64,000 nucleotides of DNA from Siphonodentalium dalli (lineage: Eukaryota; Mollusca; Scaphopoda; Gadilida; Siphonodentaliidae): positions 215,912,373 through 215,976,372 of the forward strand of contig CP136061.1 in NCBI GenBank assembly GCA_032622095.1, read 5' to 3'. Both the position numbers and the translations under genes were made by a program. Below the pieces are notes generated by a model. That model was given only the letters and a program-made list of their open reading frames with translations. It was not told the DNA's origin and searched no databases. This document shows positions 62,701-63,385 of this stretch, piece after piece (the stretch's first letter is position 1; each line of letters opens with the position of its first letter).

Positions 62701-63385
62701 ATGGATTGATACAAAAATCGGACTTGGCACTGAAAGGGTTAACCATGGGCACTGCCATCTTGTTAGTTGTCCATGAGCCAAAATTCTTCTCAGCCAAAAC
62801 AAACACCGAACTATGCCGATTTTCTTTGGATCACATCGGCTCTTAGTTTAAAGCTAAAAAATTTATGTTAGTCCTAATAACACAGAATATTCTATGCGTA
62901 ATGTAACATGAAAGTTAGATTATAATAATACACCATTATGACCATAAGATGTCACTTTCCGATATATATGTATTGAGCAACATGTATTGATTTCTATGGT
63001 AAAATTAATTAAAAAGTAATCTAACATCTTGCTCTACTAGCAGGTTTACATACATGTTATCCTGAACACCCCTCCAAATAAATAATAGACCATTCCAATG
63101 TATACTTTTATAACTGAATTGGAGAATCCATCTAGTATAGAAAGGATTCTTTTCTTTTTCAGCTCAAGTTTACGAAGAAAATAATGAAGGTTCAAAAGAG
63201 GGATATAAAGTTCTCGACGATTATGATACAGCCAATATGAATAAAGCCGAGATTAACTCATATAACGCACTCAAACATCTTCAGAGAAATAAAACAACAA
63301 AATGGGGTTATTGCCATATAAAAACTAAACTATACCACGTCAACTGGCCAGAATTAAACGAAACAATCAGGGGTTCAATGTCAGG
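6356..63385 (+). CDS. CACNA2D3-like: Voltage-gated calcium channel alpha2-delta subunit, partial gene (21 exons)
   Basis: Alpha2-delta is an extracellular, membrane-anchored auxiliary subunit that promotes surface delivery and function of Cav1/Cav2 channels; the precursor is cut into disulfide-linked alpha2 and delta chains. Twenty-one AG/GT-bounded exons join in one frame (1922 bp, about 641 residues) with every splice phase matching. Family motifs appear in the expected order: VLSR, the Y-x-D of YTPTYMD, GILLGVAGTDVP, LGVNGYAFVITNNGY, KPFYSNVDL, INGTSY, VVLPRGYGEY, RLAESWYYC, VFLGLQSGLTKF, YYKRAVDGW, CYLVDNNGYVLA, VGVFLGTVDVTLFD and DYQAMC, then a hydrophobic delta segment. The TDVP, SNVDL and DYQAMC wording favours the alpha2delta-3/4 side. 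Both gene ends lie outside the window: signal peptide and VWA to the left, last cysteines and membrane anchor to the right. Ten N-glycosylation sequons (NVT, NGT, NIS, NLT twice, NLS twice, NRT, NKT, NET) fit an extracellular protein. Family assignment is sure; subtype is inference. Confidence 0.95.
7115..7496 (+). mobile_element. Family B TTAA element, full copy (B1)
   Basis: Flanked by TTAA at 7111-7114 and 7497-7500; ends CCCTTTACCCAAC and GTTGGGTAAAGGG are perfect complements. It holds two 69-bp hairpins (7141-7209, 7289-7357) with 27-nt arms, set between CCCTGTGCC and GGCACAGGG, followed by an asymmetric right part. Structure and TTAA target fit a piggyBac-type MITE; no transposase. Confidence 0.92.
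7865..8015. mobile_element. Family D hAT-like foldback, single-hairpin form (D1)
   Basis: Ends CAAGCCTTGAAATAGTG / CACTATTTCAAGGCTTG, with an exact 8-bp duplication TATGGGGG at 7857-7864 and 8016-8023. The interior is one long hairpin with arms AATGAGGTCCCCAGAGGGTG and complement. The 8-bp duplication suggests the hAT superfamily. Confidence 0.92.
8497..8559 (+). CDS. CACNA2D3-like: Alpha2-delta exon b, Cache 1 strand
   Basis: Twenty-one codons (residues 36-56), phase 0/0, TTTCAG acceptor and GTGAGT donor. It reads PKGFGMIVSVAVPAFDK and ends in the sequon NVT; the V-A-x-P-V/A-F stretch matches the beta strand before GILLGV in family members. Confidence 0.93.
8740..8944. mobile_element. Family A foldback (A2)
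   Basis: CAGTAATGCCCTAAATAATC start and GGGCATTACAG end, flanked by TA. The left arm is partly rearranged (CAGCAGAATTATGGG follows a lost segment), so the hairpin is imperfect. Confidence 0.85.
9595..10200 (+). repeat. Dispersed molluscan-type repeat (AGCTCAACTTGACAAAGTC)
   Basis: Opens with a small hairpin (AGCTCAACTTGAC AAAGTCAAGTTTGAGCT) and continues with recurring words GACCTCTAGATGGGAGCT, CATCTTGGATTTTACTCTTT and CATGACTAAATCC. Diverged copies are at 34316-35260, 45195-45560, 46060-46560 and 60829-61200. Non-coding; class unknown to me. Confidence 0.75.
10239..10410 (+). mobile_element. Family B element, right-truncated (B2)
   Basis: Begins CCCTTTACCCAAC right after TTAA 10235-10238, keeps the first hairpin and a shortened spacer, then breaks off inside the second hairpin near GCGAGGCGACC. 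No right end is present. Confidence 0.85.
10727..12147 (+). repeat. Tandem duplication, two copies
   Basis: Copy 1 (10727-11410, counting the inserted B3) and copy 2 (about 11414-12147) align through AAATAAACTTGTC, CTAGATCATTGTRTGCATGG, TGTGACTATCAATGG, CATCAAGCCAATYAGT and GTGTGTATCCTG. Copy 1 contains B3; copy 2 has an unrelated stretch around 11650-12010 (poly-A, diverged repeat). Copy 2 keeps the unoccupied TTAA at 11493-11496. Confidence 0.85.
10809..11125 (+). mobile_element. Family B element with internal deletion (B3)
   Basis: TTAA at 10805-10808 and 11126-11129, ends CCCTTTACCCAAC / GTTGGGTAAAGGG. The spacer and one arm of the second hairpin are missing, so AAAATTG runs directly into TATATGCGACC. 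The neighbouring tandem copy shows the empty site. Confidence 0.92.
12477..12797 (-). mobile_element. Family P fragment (P2)
   Basis: Ends ...AAGTACCT before TTAA 12798-12801. Inner words CTGCCAACTATGGTATAAAA, GTTATCCATCTTCATC and GGGTTCCTCGACTCGAATC are shared with P1 and P4. The left end is replaced by a poly-C tract. Confidence 0.75.
12835..13114. mobile_element. Family V TTAA-flanked element (V1)
   Basis: TTAA at 12831-12834 and 13115-13118; ends CCTCTTATCTG / CCAAGGGG are weakly inverted. It contains a short inverted pair of TATGGACATATAG-type words near 13050-13100. An inverted, diverged copy ends at 39665 before TTAA. Confidence 0.6.
13330..13458. mobile_element. Family C fragment (C3)
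   Basis: Left end missing; keeps GCGCTGGTGCGACATTAAAG, one collapsed hairpin and a right end CTCCAGTCATTGTAGGG before TTAT. Confidence 0.7.
13578..13898 (+). mobile_element. Family B element, left-truncated (B4)
   Basis: Starts inside the first hairpin (GGTCGCCTCGCATATATAAG), keeps the whole spacer, second hairpin and asymmetric right part, and ends GTTGGGTAAAGGC before TTAA 13899-13902. Confidence 0.88.
14989..15069 (+). CDS. CACNA2D3-like: Alpha2-delta exon c, GILLGVAGTDVP motif
   Basis: Twenty-seven codons (residues 57-83), phase 0/0, TTTTTAG acceptor and GTAAGT donor. GILLGVAGTDVPVLEIIK is the most recognisable Cache 1 motif of alpha2-delta proteins. The Asp of TDVP (residue 69) corresponds to a ligand-contact Asp of the gabapentin/amino-acid pocket, as I recall the family literature. 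Confidence 0.96.
15173..15545 (+). repeat. Dispersed repeat AGCTCACCTGAGACGAAGTC (copy 1)
   Basis: Opens with a small perfect hairpin around CACCTGAGAC GAA GTCTCGGGTG, then CCGTCCGTC and words such as ACCAAATGGGTTCATATTTGG. Close copies at 16219-16640 and, less complete, 17245-17660. This repeat type is familiar from molluscan genomes. Confidence 0.8.
15891..16010. mobile_element. Family C remnant (C4)
   Basis: Follows TTAA 15887-15890 with CCATTTCATGACCAGAGCTG, then degraded hairpin pieces; no right end. Confidence 0.6.
16219..16640 (+). repeat. Dispersed repeat AGCTCACCTGAG (copy 2)
   Basis: Same order of words as the copy at 15173; its CCGTCC tract is longer, and an AT-rich low-complexity run follows it. 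Confidence 0.78.
17152..17660 (+). repeat. Family C stub joined to dispersed repeat copy 3
   Basis: 17152-17239 is a C left half (GGAGCTCCGCTGGTGCAGCA, one arm of a hairpin) that passes at GGGAGC into a degraded AGCTCACCTGAG-type repeat with repeated CAAGAACCAT and GGTCACTGGG-like words. Confidence 0.6.
19944..20405. mobile_element. Family D hAT-like element, two-hairpin form (D2)
   Basis: Ends CAAGTCTGAGTTTAGTG / CACTAAACTCAGGCTTG; imperfect 8-bp duplication GCTTATGT / GTTTAAGT (6 of 8). Two copies of the AATGAGGTCCCCAGAGGGTG hairpin flank about 190 bp of unique spacer. Confidence 0.85.
20674..21451 (+). mobile_element. Family G TTAA element (G1)
   Basis: TTAA at 20670-20673 and 21452-21455; ends CCCTTTCTATACTAATTG / TTAGTATAGAAAGG. 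It contains a hairpin at about 20837-20950 with 31-nt arms starting ATAGAACCGCATGAGTGTCT, and an inner GTTGAACTTATTATCTGAAC block shared with 43144-43379 and 61597. Confidence 0.85.
21600..21686 (+). CDS. CACNA2D3-like: Alpha2-delta exon d, NGYAFVITNNGY motif
   Basis: Twenty-nine codons (residues 84-112), phase 0/0, TTTTGCAG acceptor and GTGAGT donor. LGVNGYAFVITNNGYAVFHP is the Cache signature that follows the PW dipeptide ending exon c; it is diagnostic for the family. Confidence 0.97.
21714..22216. mobile_element. Family L TTAA element (L1)
   Basis: TTAA at 21710-21713 and 22217-22220; ends AGGCCCATTTAATTTT / AAAATTAAGTGGGCCT. A central hairpin has arms TTTTCAATGCAAGGGGAATA / TATTCCCCTTCCATTGAAAA. 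L2 at 38141 is in the opposite orientation. Confidence 0.88.
22408..22651. mobile_element. Family C element (C7)
   Basis: TTAA at 22404-22407 and 22652-22655, ends CCTTTCCATGACTGGAGCTT / CTCATGGAAGG. First hairpin shortened, second near complete. Confidence 0.82.
23120..24020 (+). repeat. Tandem array of ~163-bp units
   Basis: Five clear units mark themselves by ATAACTCRATGAAATATTAA at about 23281, 23441, 23606, 23768 and 23932 (spacing 160-165 bp), each with AATATTTGGTATATGAG and GACGAGTTCGAAAACCAGG-type words. Units are several percent diverged. No coding; similar units at 6576-6870. Confidence 0.85.
24381..24488 (+). CDS. CACNA2D3-like: Alpha2-delta exon e, basic linker and YSNVDL
   Basis: Thirty-six codons (residues 113-148), phase 0/0, acceptor CCCAAAATAG and donor GTAAAG. 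A lysine-rich stretch (KIGKKKVKK) precedes KPFYSNVDLKDIEAVTDP, matching the basic stretch plus P-N-Y-S-S-V-D-L of alpha2delta-3. The acceptor tract is short, but the frame and homology fix the start. Confidence 0.93.
24489..25127. other. Intron e-f
   Basis: Short intron; 24565-24660 holds a short tandem of TATCCTACTCCCGGGGGTA-type words. Otherwise nothing recognised. Confidence 0.6.
25128..25199 (+). CDS. CACNA2D3-like: Alpha2-delta exon f
   Basis: Twenty-four codons (residues 149-172), phase 0/0, TTTGTTTCAG acceptor and GTAAAT donor. LKGSMIDKISGYIKADTIV matches the variable helix between SSVDL and the NDYYYT strand in relatives (R-N-x-M-V/I-x-x-x-x-G pattern). Confidence 0.9.
25483..25863 (-). 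mobile_element. Family B element, reverse orientation (B5)
   Basis: TTAA at 25479-25482 and 25864-25867, ends CCCTTTACCCAAC / GTTGGGTAAAGGG. The asymmetric segment (CGGCCAAAACCGGCC) is at the left, so it is inverted relative to B1 and B6. Both hairpins intact. Confidence 0.92.
26269..27281. mobile_element. 1.0-kb non-autonomous hAT-like element
   Basis: Ends CAGACCTGTTAC / GTAACAGGTCTG and an exact 8-bp duplication ATGGCAAA (26261-26268, 27282-27289). Subterminal parts repeat CTCACGG / CTCCCGG words. A relative with the same ends is at 31890-32845. No transposase reading frame. Confidence 0.92.
27550..27762. mobile_element. Family A foldback, full copy (A3)
   Basis: CAGTAATGCCCTAAGTAATC start and GGGCATTACTG end, TA on both sides. 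Almost the whole 213 bp folds into one hairpin with arms over 100 nt; the centre is GAAAGCTCTCGGGGAGAGCTTTC. Confidence 0.93.
27869..27930 (+). CDS. CACNA2D3-like: Alpha2-delta exon g, conserved INGT glycosylation site
   Basis: Phase 0 in, phase 2 out (residues 173-192 plus two bases), TTTTGTAG acceptor and GTTTGT donor. RKNHYHFHQINGTSY corresponds to the family block D-Y-Y-Y-T-x-I-x-G-T. A family A foldback element ends 107 bp upstream (27762). Confidence 0.92.
27990..28287. mobile_element. Chimera: family P end joined to family A hairpin (P3/A4)
   Basis: 27990-28100 is the right end of a P element (GGGTTCCTCGACTCGAATAA ... GAGTACCT); TTAACC at 28101 leads straight into the family A arm CCACAGCAGAATTATGGG, so A4 lacks its left 30 bp but keeps the right end CATTACTG before TA. 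Confidence 0.75.
28408..28852. mobile_element. Family D hAT-like element, two-hairpin form (D3)
   Basis: Ends CAAGTCTGAGTTTAGTG / CACTAGACTCAGACTTG with 8-bp duplication AATATTGA / AATATGGA (7 of 8). Same layout as D2. Confidence 0.88.
29067..29143 (+). CDS. CACNA2D3-like: Alpha2-delta exon h, PRGYGEY motif
   Basis: Takes one base to complete residue 193 (Arg), then residues 194-218 and one base of 219. TTTTAG acceptor, GTGAGT donor. LCVVLPRGYGEYSF equals the family block S-L-G-V-A-L-x-R-G-H-G-x-Y. Confidence 0.94.
29160..29396. mobile_element. Family C element, eroded left end (C8)
   Basis: Right end CATCATGAAAGGG before TTAC; two hairpins of CATTCTCTTATATATG type, the first shortened. Confidence 0.75.
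30053..30185 (+). repeat. Short tandem repeat, ~36-bp unit
   Basis: Four units of the form ACTGCAAATTATAAAAAAAA followed by GTATGTTTTT. AT-rich and non-coding. Confidence 0.8.
30409..30472 (+). CDS. CACNA2D3-like: Alpha2-delta exon i, RLAESW
   Basis: Completes residue 219, encodes 220-239 and two bases of Trp240. TTTTACAG acceptor, GTGAGT donor. It contains the sequon NIS and the block SVRLAESW, followed in exon j by YYC; relatives have L-A-D/E-x-W-x-Y-C here. Confidence 0.94.
30925..31084. mobile_element. 160-bp perfect-type palindrome
   Basis: Arms TTATACAATGTTGTGTACAG and complement, continuing through TTTTCTTGTACGAGTCCAGG and GTCATATTGGAC; only a small centre (GAGACACGCCAGTGTCGAG) is unpaired. 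A foldback MITE by structure; the TA target is only a guess. Confidence 0.75.
31532..32851. mobile_element. Q hAT-like element interrupted by another hAT-like element
   Basis: Q begins CAGGGACCAGTCTAGAG at 31532 and its last bases CTCTAGGCTGGTTCCTG are split by the insertion at 31890. Outside the insertion the 8-bp flanks are CCCTACTT (31524-31531) and CCCCACTT (32852-32859), 7 of 8 matching. The Q body repeats GGGAGAAGTGAC words. Confidence 0.82.
31890..32845. mobile_element. 0.96-kb hAT-like element nested in Q
   Basis: Ends CAGACCTGTTAAG / TTAACAGGTCTG and exact 8-bp duplication TTCCTGCC (31882-31889, 32846-32853). Same family as 26269-27281. No transposase frame seen. Confidence 0.92.
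33280..33491. mobile_element. Family A foldback, full copy (A5)
   Basis: CAGTAATGCCCGAAG start, GGACATTACTT end, TA flanks. Arms nearly perfect over about 100 nt. Confidence 0.9.
33740..33770. repeat. Poly-C tract
   Basis: Thirty-one bases, all C except one A. On the minus strand this is a G-run able to form a quadruplex. Confidence 0.95.
33984..34087 (+). CDS. CACNA2D3-like: Alpha2-delta exon j, YYC and helical segment
   Basis: Completes Trp240, encodes 241-274 and one base of Cys275. TTGTAG acceptor, GTAAGT donor. YYCNRNHYQSEYESEREAIR matches the cysteine-led segment after L-A-x-x-W, including the E-A-I-x-x-x-L helix (EAIRHIL). Confidence 0.94.
34088..35313. other. Intron j-k, mostly dispersed repeat
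   Basis: 34316-35260 is a long copy of the AGCTCAACTTGAC repeat (GACCTCCAGATGGGAGGT, ATCTTTGGGGTGACC, CCTTAGTCCCATTGGGTC). Remaining sequence unassigned. Confidence 0.7.
35314..35410 (+). CDS. CACNA2D3-like: Alpha2-delta exon k, LLFD helix
   Basis: Completes Cys275, encodes 276-306 and two bases of Trp307. TTTTTACAG acceptor, GTACGT donor. NLLTMLLFDLKKTEDF matches the family segment C-D-x-x-L-I-x-x-V-L-F-D-A ending in a conserved Trp. Confidence 0.94.
35411..37640. other. Intron k-l
   Basis: 35500-36960 has no repeat I can place; 35801-36010 is open (69 codons from an ATG) but resembles nothing I know. P4 occupies 36973-37386. Confidence 0.55.
36973..37386 (-). mobile_element. Family P TTAA element, complete (P4)
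   Basis: TTAA at 36969-36972 and 37387-37390; ends AGGTACTTAATCTGTTCGA / CACTTAATCGGTTTATGGATCT, imperfectly inverted. Inner words CACTGTCAACTATAGTATAA and GGGTTCCTCGACTTGAATC tie it to P1-P3. Confidence 0.85.
37641..37715 (+). CDS. CACNA2D3-like: Alpha2-delta exon l
   Basis: Completes Trp307, encodes 308-331 and two bases of Asn332. ATATTACAG acceptor, GTGAGT donor. YGEQVSTLCMKHRYSDNCWE contains two cysteines, an insertion-like segment relative to vertebrate alpha2delta-3; both splice borders keep frame. Confidence 0.9.
38141..38601. mobile_element. Family L TTAA element, opposite orientation (L2)
   Basis: TTAA at 38137-38140 and 38602-38605; ends AGGCCCACTTAATTTTCGA / TCGAAAATTAAGTGGGCCT. 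Contains the same central hairpin as L1 and an added G-run. Confidence 0.9.
38732..38761. repeat. Poly-C tract (30 C)
   Basis: Thirty uninterrupted C. Together with G-runs at 38416-38430 and 38630-38647 it makes three long G/C homopolymers within 350 bp. Confidence 0.95.
38787..39239. mobile_element. Family D element, eroded two-hairpin form (D5)
   Basis: Both hairpin blocks are present (GAGTTCCCAGACGGTGAATT; GGGTTCCCAGAGGCTGAATT) with the usual spacer, but the ends (CAAAGCCCGGAAATAGTCTG / CACTATTTTCAAG) are degraded and no clear duplication remains. Confidence 0.75.
40164..40352. mobile_element. Family A foldback (A6)
   Basis: CAGTAATGCCCTAAATAATA start, GGGCATTGTTG end, TA flanks; the centre of the right arm is shortened. 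Confidence 0.88.
40638..40887. mobile_element. Family C element with 73-bp insertion (C9)
   Basis: TTAA at 40634-40637 and 40888-40891; right end CCATCATGAAAGGG. The hairpin is interrupted at ATATATGCT by a 73-bp sequence (40716-40788) flanked by that 9-mer on both sides. Confidence 0.82.
41075..41327. mobile_element. Family D hAT-like element, compact two-hairpin form (D4)
   Basis: Ends CAAGCCTTGAAATAAGG / CCTATTTCAAGGCTTG with exact 8-bp duplication TTGCACTC (41067-41074, 41328-41335). The two hairpins are almost back to back, with the long spacer of D2/D3 missing. Confidence 0.93.
41440..41520 (+). CDS. CACNA2D3-like: Alpha2-delta exon m, VFLGLQSGLTKF motif
   Basis: Completes Asn332, encodes 333-358 and two bases of Ser359. 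TTCTGACAG acceptor, GTAGGT donor. KIQLVFLGLQSGLTKFRNLT equals the family block V-A-F-L-G-T-R-T-G-L-S-R and ends in a sequon. A family D element ends 112 bp upstream. Confidence 0.95.
41521..42778. other. Intron m-n
   Basis: 41640-41720 and 42190-42270 are diverged direct copies (ATCAGCTGTTGGCTTTGATG-type, then GAAGG..TTGTGAGAA); a third relative is at 18860-19110. The rest is unassigned. Confidence 0.6.
42779..42906 (+). CDS. CACNA2D3-like: Alpha2-delta exon n, YYKRAVDGW motif
   Basis: Completes Ser359, encodes 360-401 and one base of Gly402. ACTTCCAG acceptor, GTACGT donor. YYKRAVDGWNDNYNLTLSVP equals the family block W-Y-R-R-A-x-E..F-V-Y-S-I-P-F. A family A foldback starts 18 nt past the exon end. 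Confidence 0.95.
42925..43078. mobile_element. Family A foldback next to a splice donor (A7)
   Basis: CAGTAATGCCCTAAATAATC start, GGGCATTACTG end, flanked by TA. Shorter centre than A3 but arms about 70 nt. Eighteen intronic bases separate it from exon n. Confidence 0.92.
43144..43379 (+). mobile_element. Family G TTAA element (G2)
   Basis: CCCTTTCTATAC at the left (TTAA three bases further left) and TTTAGTATAGAAAAGG before TTAA 43380-43383. Compact version of G1 with the block ACTTATTATCTGAACATTTC. Confidence 0.82.
43718..44081. mobile_element. 364-bp hAT-like element (CAGGGGCGCCG)
   Basis: Ends CAGGGGCGCCG / CGGCGCCCCTG with exact 8-bp duplication CCAACAAT (43710-43717, 44082-44089). CAGGGGCG ends are typical of hAT elements. 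Interior has AAAAAGGGCA repeats near both ends. Confidence 0.93.
44670..44842 (+). CDS. CACNA2D3-like: Alpha2-delta exon o, GVFGLQME and cysteine-rich segment
   Basis: Completes Gly402 and encodes 403-459, phase 0 out. TTTTCCAG acceptor, GTAAGT donor. NNVAGVFGLQMEYYRFFDIY matches P-V-V-A-A-V-G-I-Q-M-x-x-x-F-F of relatives; three cysteines (CHNCVPLC) follow, as in the family before the C-Y-L-I-D-N-N block. Confidence 0.95.
44843..45673. other. Intron o-p
   Basis: 45195-45560 is a copy of the AGCTCAACTTGAC-type repeat (CAGCCATCTTGGATTTTAC, GGTGACCTCTAGATGGGAG). Rest unassigned. Confidence 0.65.
45674..45736 (+). CDS. CACNA2D3-like: Alpha2-delta exon p, CYLVDNNGYVLAAN (Cache 2)
   Basis: Twenty-one codons (460-480), phase 0/0. 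TTTTGTAG acceptor, GTAAGT donor. DVACYLVDNNGYVLAANRTS is nearly identical in wording to the family signature C-Y-L-I-D-N-N-G-F-I-L. Confidence 0.97.
45737..47297. other. Intron p-q
   Basis: 46060-46560 repeats the same dispersed family; 46579-46830 is a repeat shared with 58869-59160 (GATATGAAACACCCCGGTA, TTATATATTAATTAAATRCAGTGA). 46960-47297 unassigned. Confidence 0.65.
46579..46960 (+). repeat. Dispersed repeat, copy 1 (AGTGATATGAAACACCCCGG)
   Basis: Shares words GGTGATCAAATA, GACAACACACAC, ATATATTAATTAAATGCAGT and AAGTAGTAAATATTTACAAT with 58869-59160 in the same orientation. Non-coding. Confidence 0.75.
47298..47368 (+). CDS. CACNA2D3-like: Alpha2-delta exon q
   Basis: Encodes 481-503 and two bases of Gly504. 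ATTATAG acceptor, GTGAGT donor. VGVFLGTVDVTLFDALLARG equals the G-D/R-F-F-G-E-I-x-x-x-L/V-M block after the Cache 2 signature. Confidence 0.94.
47369..51019. other. Intron q-r
   Basis: Starts with a half family D element (47486 to about 47660, CAAGCCTGAAAATAG start, one hairpin), then unassigned DNA, then two blocks of CCGTCTGTC-type dispersed repeat (48250-49090; 49485-50070). 50080-51000 unassigned. Confidence 0.65.
48250..50070 (+). repeat. Two dispersed repeat blocks with CCGTCTGTCTGTC tracts
   Basis: First block opens with a hairpin-like TATGTTTACCCATACCATAG TATGGTAAACATAG, then repeats RTAACTCAAACATTTT, GGTATATGGGTTT and CAGAGTTATGGCCCTTTTTC. Second block (49485) opens TACCCCCACTTTCGAAGTAA and repeats AACAAATATGAACCGATTTC. 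Reading frames across them are by-products. Confidence 0.75.
51020..51101 (+). CDS. CACNA2D3-like: Alpha2-delta exon r, DYQAMC motif
   Basis: Completes Gly504 and encodes 505-531, phase 0 out. TTTTTAG acceptor, GTAAGT donor. EVVDYQAMCKPEPEGAASSA contains DYQAMC, a shared motif of alpha2delta-3-type proteins. Confidence 0.95.
51228..51433 (+). mobile_element. tRNA-derived SINE, left half
   Basis: GTCCAGTGGTTAGCGCATC resembles a tRNA A box and GAGTTCGCAGCCCGGCG a B box; further on, GACCCTTGAGCAAGGTCAC matches common SINE body wording. The unit is cut at ATACTGTGT by the large element and resumes at 54895. Confidence 0.8.
51434..54894. mobile_element. 3.46-kb element with perfect 103-bp inverted ends, Mutator-like
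   Basis: Left end 51434-51536 and right end 54792-54894 are exact complements as read by eye (start TAGTCCAAGTCTTCTCGTAC). A 9-bp duplication ATACTGTGT (51425-51433, 54895-54903) flanks it. Long inverted ends with 9-bp duplication point to a Mutator-like element. The inside has no reading frame over 100 codons, so it is non-autonomous. It contains four CACGTG motifs at 52275-52344 and repeated ACGCTCTTTATT words near 53240, 53445 and 53585. Confidence 0.92.
52275..52344. promoter_or_regulatory. Cluster of four CACGTG palindromes
   Basis: CACGTG at 52275, 52295, 52327 and 52339, each next to GAT/ATC so that sites read GATCACGTGAT-like. CACGTG is the canonical E-box for bHLH factors. Lying in a transposon, it could equally be a transposase or structural repeat. 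Confidence 0.45.
54895..55130 (+). mobile_element. tRNA-derived SINE, right half
   Basis: After the duplicated ATACTGTGT it continues CTGCTTCACACCACTCATG and ends TAAGCGCTATATAAAAACTG followed by TTATTATTTG, the tail form of long mollusc/metazoan SINEs. Total SINE about 440 bp without the insertion. Confidence 0.75.
56113..56504 (+). mobile_element. Family B TTAA element, full copy (B6)
   Basis: TTAA at 56109-56112 and 56505-56508; ends CCCTTTACCCAAC / GTTGGGTAAAGGG; two intact hairpins as in B1. Confidence 0.93.
56509..56742. mobile_element. Family C element abutting B6 (C6)
   Basis: Starts CCCTTTCATGATGG at the TTAA that ends B6 and finishes GGTCATGGAATGG before TTAA 56743-56746. Two somewhat eroded hairpins. 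Confidence 0.88.
57544..57596 (+). CDS. CACNA2D3-like: Alpha2-delta exon s, hydrophobic segment
   Basis: Encodes 532-548 and two bases of Leu549; a strong pyrimidine tract and CAG precede it, GTAAGT follows. PMKYLLNLIVFLFTEIP matches the hydrophobic W-I-M-T-E-L-V-L-F-L-V-E stretch near the alpha2/delta boundary. It is short, but the frame and neighbours fit. Confidence 0.88.
57630..58160. mobile_element. Family H TTAA element with extra interior (H1)
   Basis: TTAA at 57626-57629 and 58161-58164; ends CCCTTTCAGTGCCAAGTCCG / CGGACTTGGCTCTTGGCAAGG. A hairpin at about 57670-57790 (arms CATTTTTCAAATTTATTGAT and complement, centre GAGCTCTTAGAGCTC) lies at the left; the right part is additional sequence absent from H2. 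Confidence 0.85.
58380..58595. mobile_element. Family A foldback, full copy (A8)
   Basis: CAGTAATGCTCTAATTAATC start, GAGCATTACTG end, TA flanks; the change in one end is matched in the other, as expected of a palindrome kept by hairpin or recombination-based correction. Confidence 0.92.
58869..59160 (+). repeat. Dispersed repeat, copy 2 (AGTGATGTGAAACACTCCGG)
   Basis: Direct copy of 46579-46960, about 80% similar by eye. Confidence 0.75.
59189..59217. repeat. Poly-C tract (29 C)
   Basis: Twenty-nine C followed by ATCCCCCCC. Confidence 0.95.
59364..59416 (+). CDS. CACNA2D3-like: Alpha2-delta exon t
   Basis: Completes Leu549, encodes 550-566 and one base of Ala567. TTTTCCAG acceptor, GTAAGT donor. 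FLSNLSCGYLWLWKQVT corresponds to F-N-L-C-S-W-W-H-S-D of alpha2delta-3, with a conserved cysteine. Confidence 0.88.
59760..60350 (+). repeat. Dispersed repeat, three diverged units
   Basis: GTCCGAGCCTGTATTCC, TTTTCCAGTCAATTT, AACTTGGCACAGATGTC and GAACCTGCGCACCTGCGATT recur three times at about 170-180 bp. Related to 8030-8350 and 34850-35250. Confidence 0.75.
60829..61200 (+). repeat. Dispersed repeat of the AGCTCAACTTGAC type
   Basis: Opens AGCTCAACTTGAGCTAAT and contains CATATGGATCGTCAGGATGA and GACCTCTAGATGGGAGTTC, as in 9595-10200. Confidence 0.72.
61753..61910. repeat. Imperfect long hairpin
   Basis: Arms AATAGACAGAACACA... and ...TTGTGTTCTGTATTTATT, with inner pairs TTTTATCGAATGAGTTGCGG / CCGCAACGAGTTCGATAAAA. 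Non-coding. Confidence 0.75.
62141..62230. repeat. Near-perfect palindrome
   Basis: Arms ATTCAGTTGAATACATGTGA and complement, through CAATGGGTGTGGATAAACTAG-like centre. Probably a foldback element; ends not determined. Confidence 0.7.
62280..63000. mobile_element. Internally deleted, diverged relative of the 3.46-kb element
   Basis: 62280-62570 follows 51660-51970 in order (TTATGCGAACTCAATTGACC, GGCACTTTCTGTTGAAAAT, CAATAAATAAA, AGTTTAAAACA) and 62880-62990 follows 54645-54760 (GAATATTCTATGCGTAAT, ACCATAAGATGTCA). The middle is absent and H2 sits between. Confidence 0.72.
62573..62738. mobile_element. Family H TTAA foldback, minimal copy (H2)
   Basis: TTAA at 62569-62572 and 62739-62742; the entire 166 bp is one hairpin with arms CCCTTTCAGTGCCAAGTCTG... 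and complement, with no real loop (AATGTGATATCACATT). Confidence 0.93.
63163..63385 (+). CDS. CACNA2D3-like: Alpha2-delta exon u (last in window), delta region
   Basis: Completes Ala567, encodes 568-640 and two bases of the next codon; TTTCTTTTTCAG acceptor, GTAAGT donor. It is the longest exon. An acidic stretch (DDYDTANMNKAE) is followed by GYCHIKTKLYHVNWPELNET, matching the C-D-T-E-Y-P-A-F-V-S-E-R-T-I-K-E-T block of the delta chain. The remaining cysteines and membrane anchor must lie beyond 64000. Confidence 0.92.

Larger units (their letters stand above)
61597..63145 (-). mobile_element. Family G element with nested insertions (G3)
   Basis: Left end CCCTTTCTATACTGAATACT after TTAA 61593-61596 matches the reverse complement of the right end of G1; right end at 63088-63145 (AGACCATTCCAATGTATAC ... 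TAGTATAGAAAGG) matches the reverse complement of the left ends of G1/G2. Inside lie a long hairpin 61753-61910, a palindrome 62141-62230, a shrunken relative of the 3.46-kb element and H2. Confidence 0.75.
59417..63162. other. Intron t-u
   Basis: Contains two tandem-like units of dispersed repeat at 59760-60350 (GGGACGCATCTTTTGTC), a G-end fragment at 60486-60556, an AGCTCAACTTGAGC repeat at 60829-61200, then G3 with its nested pieces up to 63145. Confidence 0.65.
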
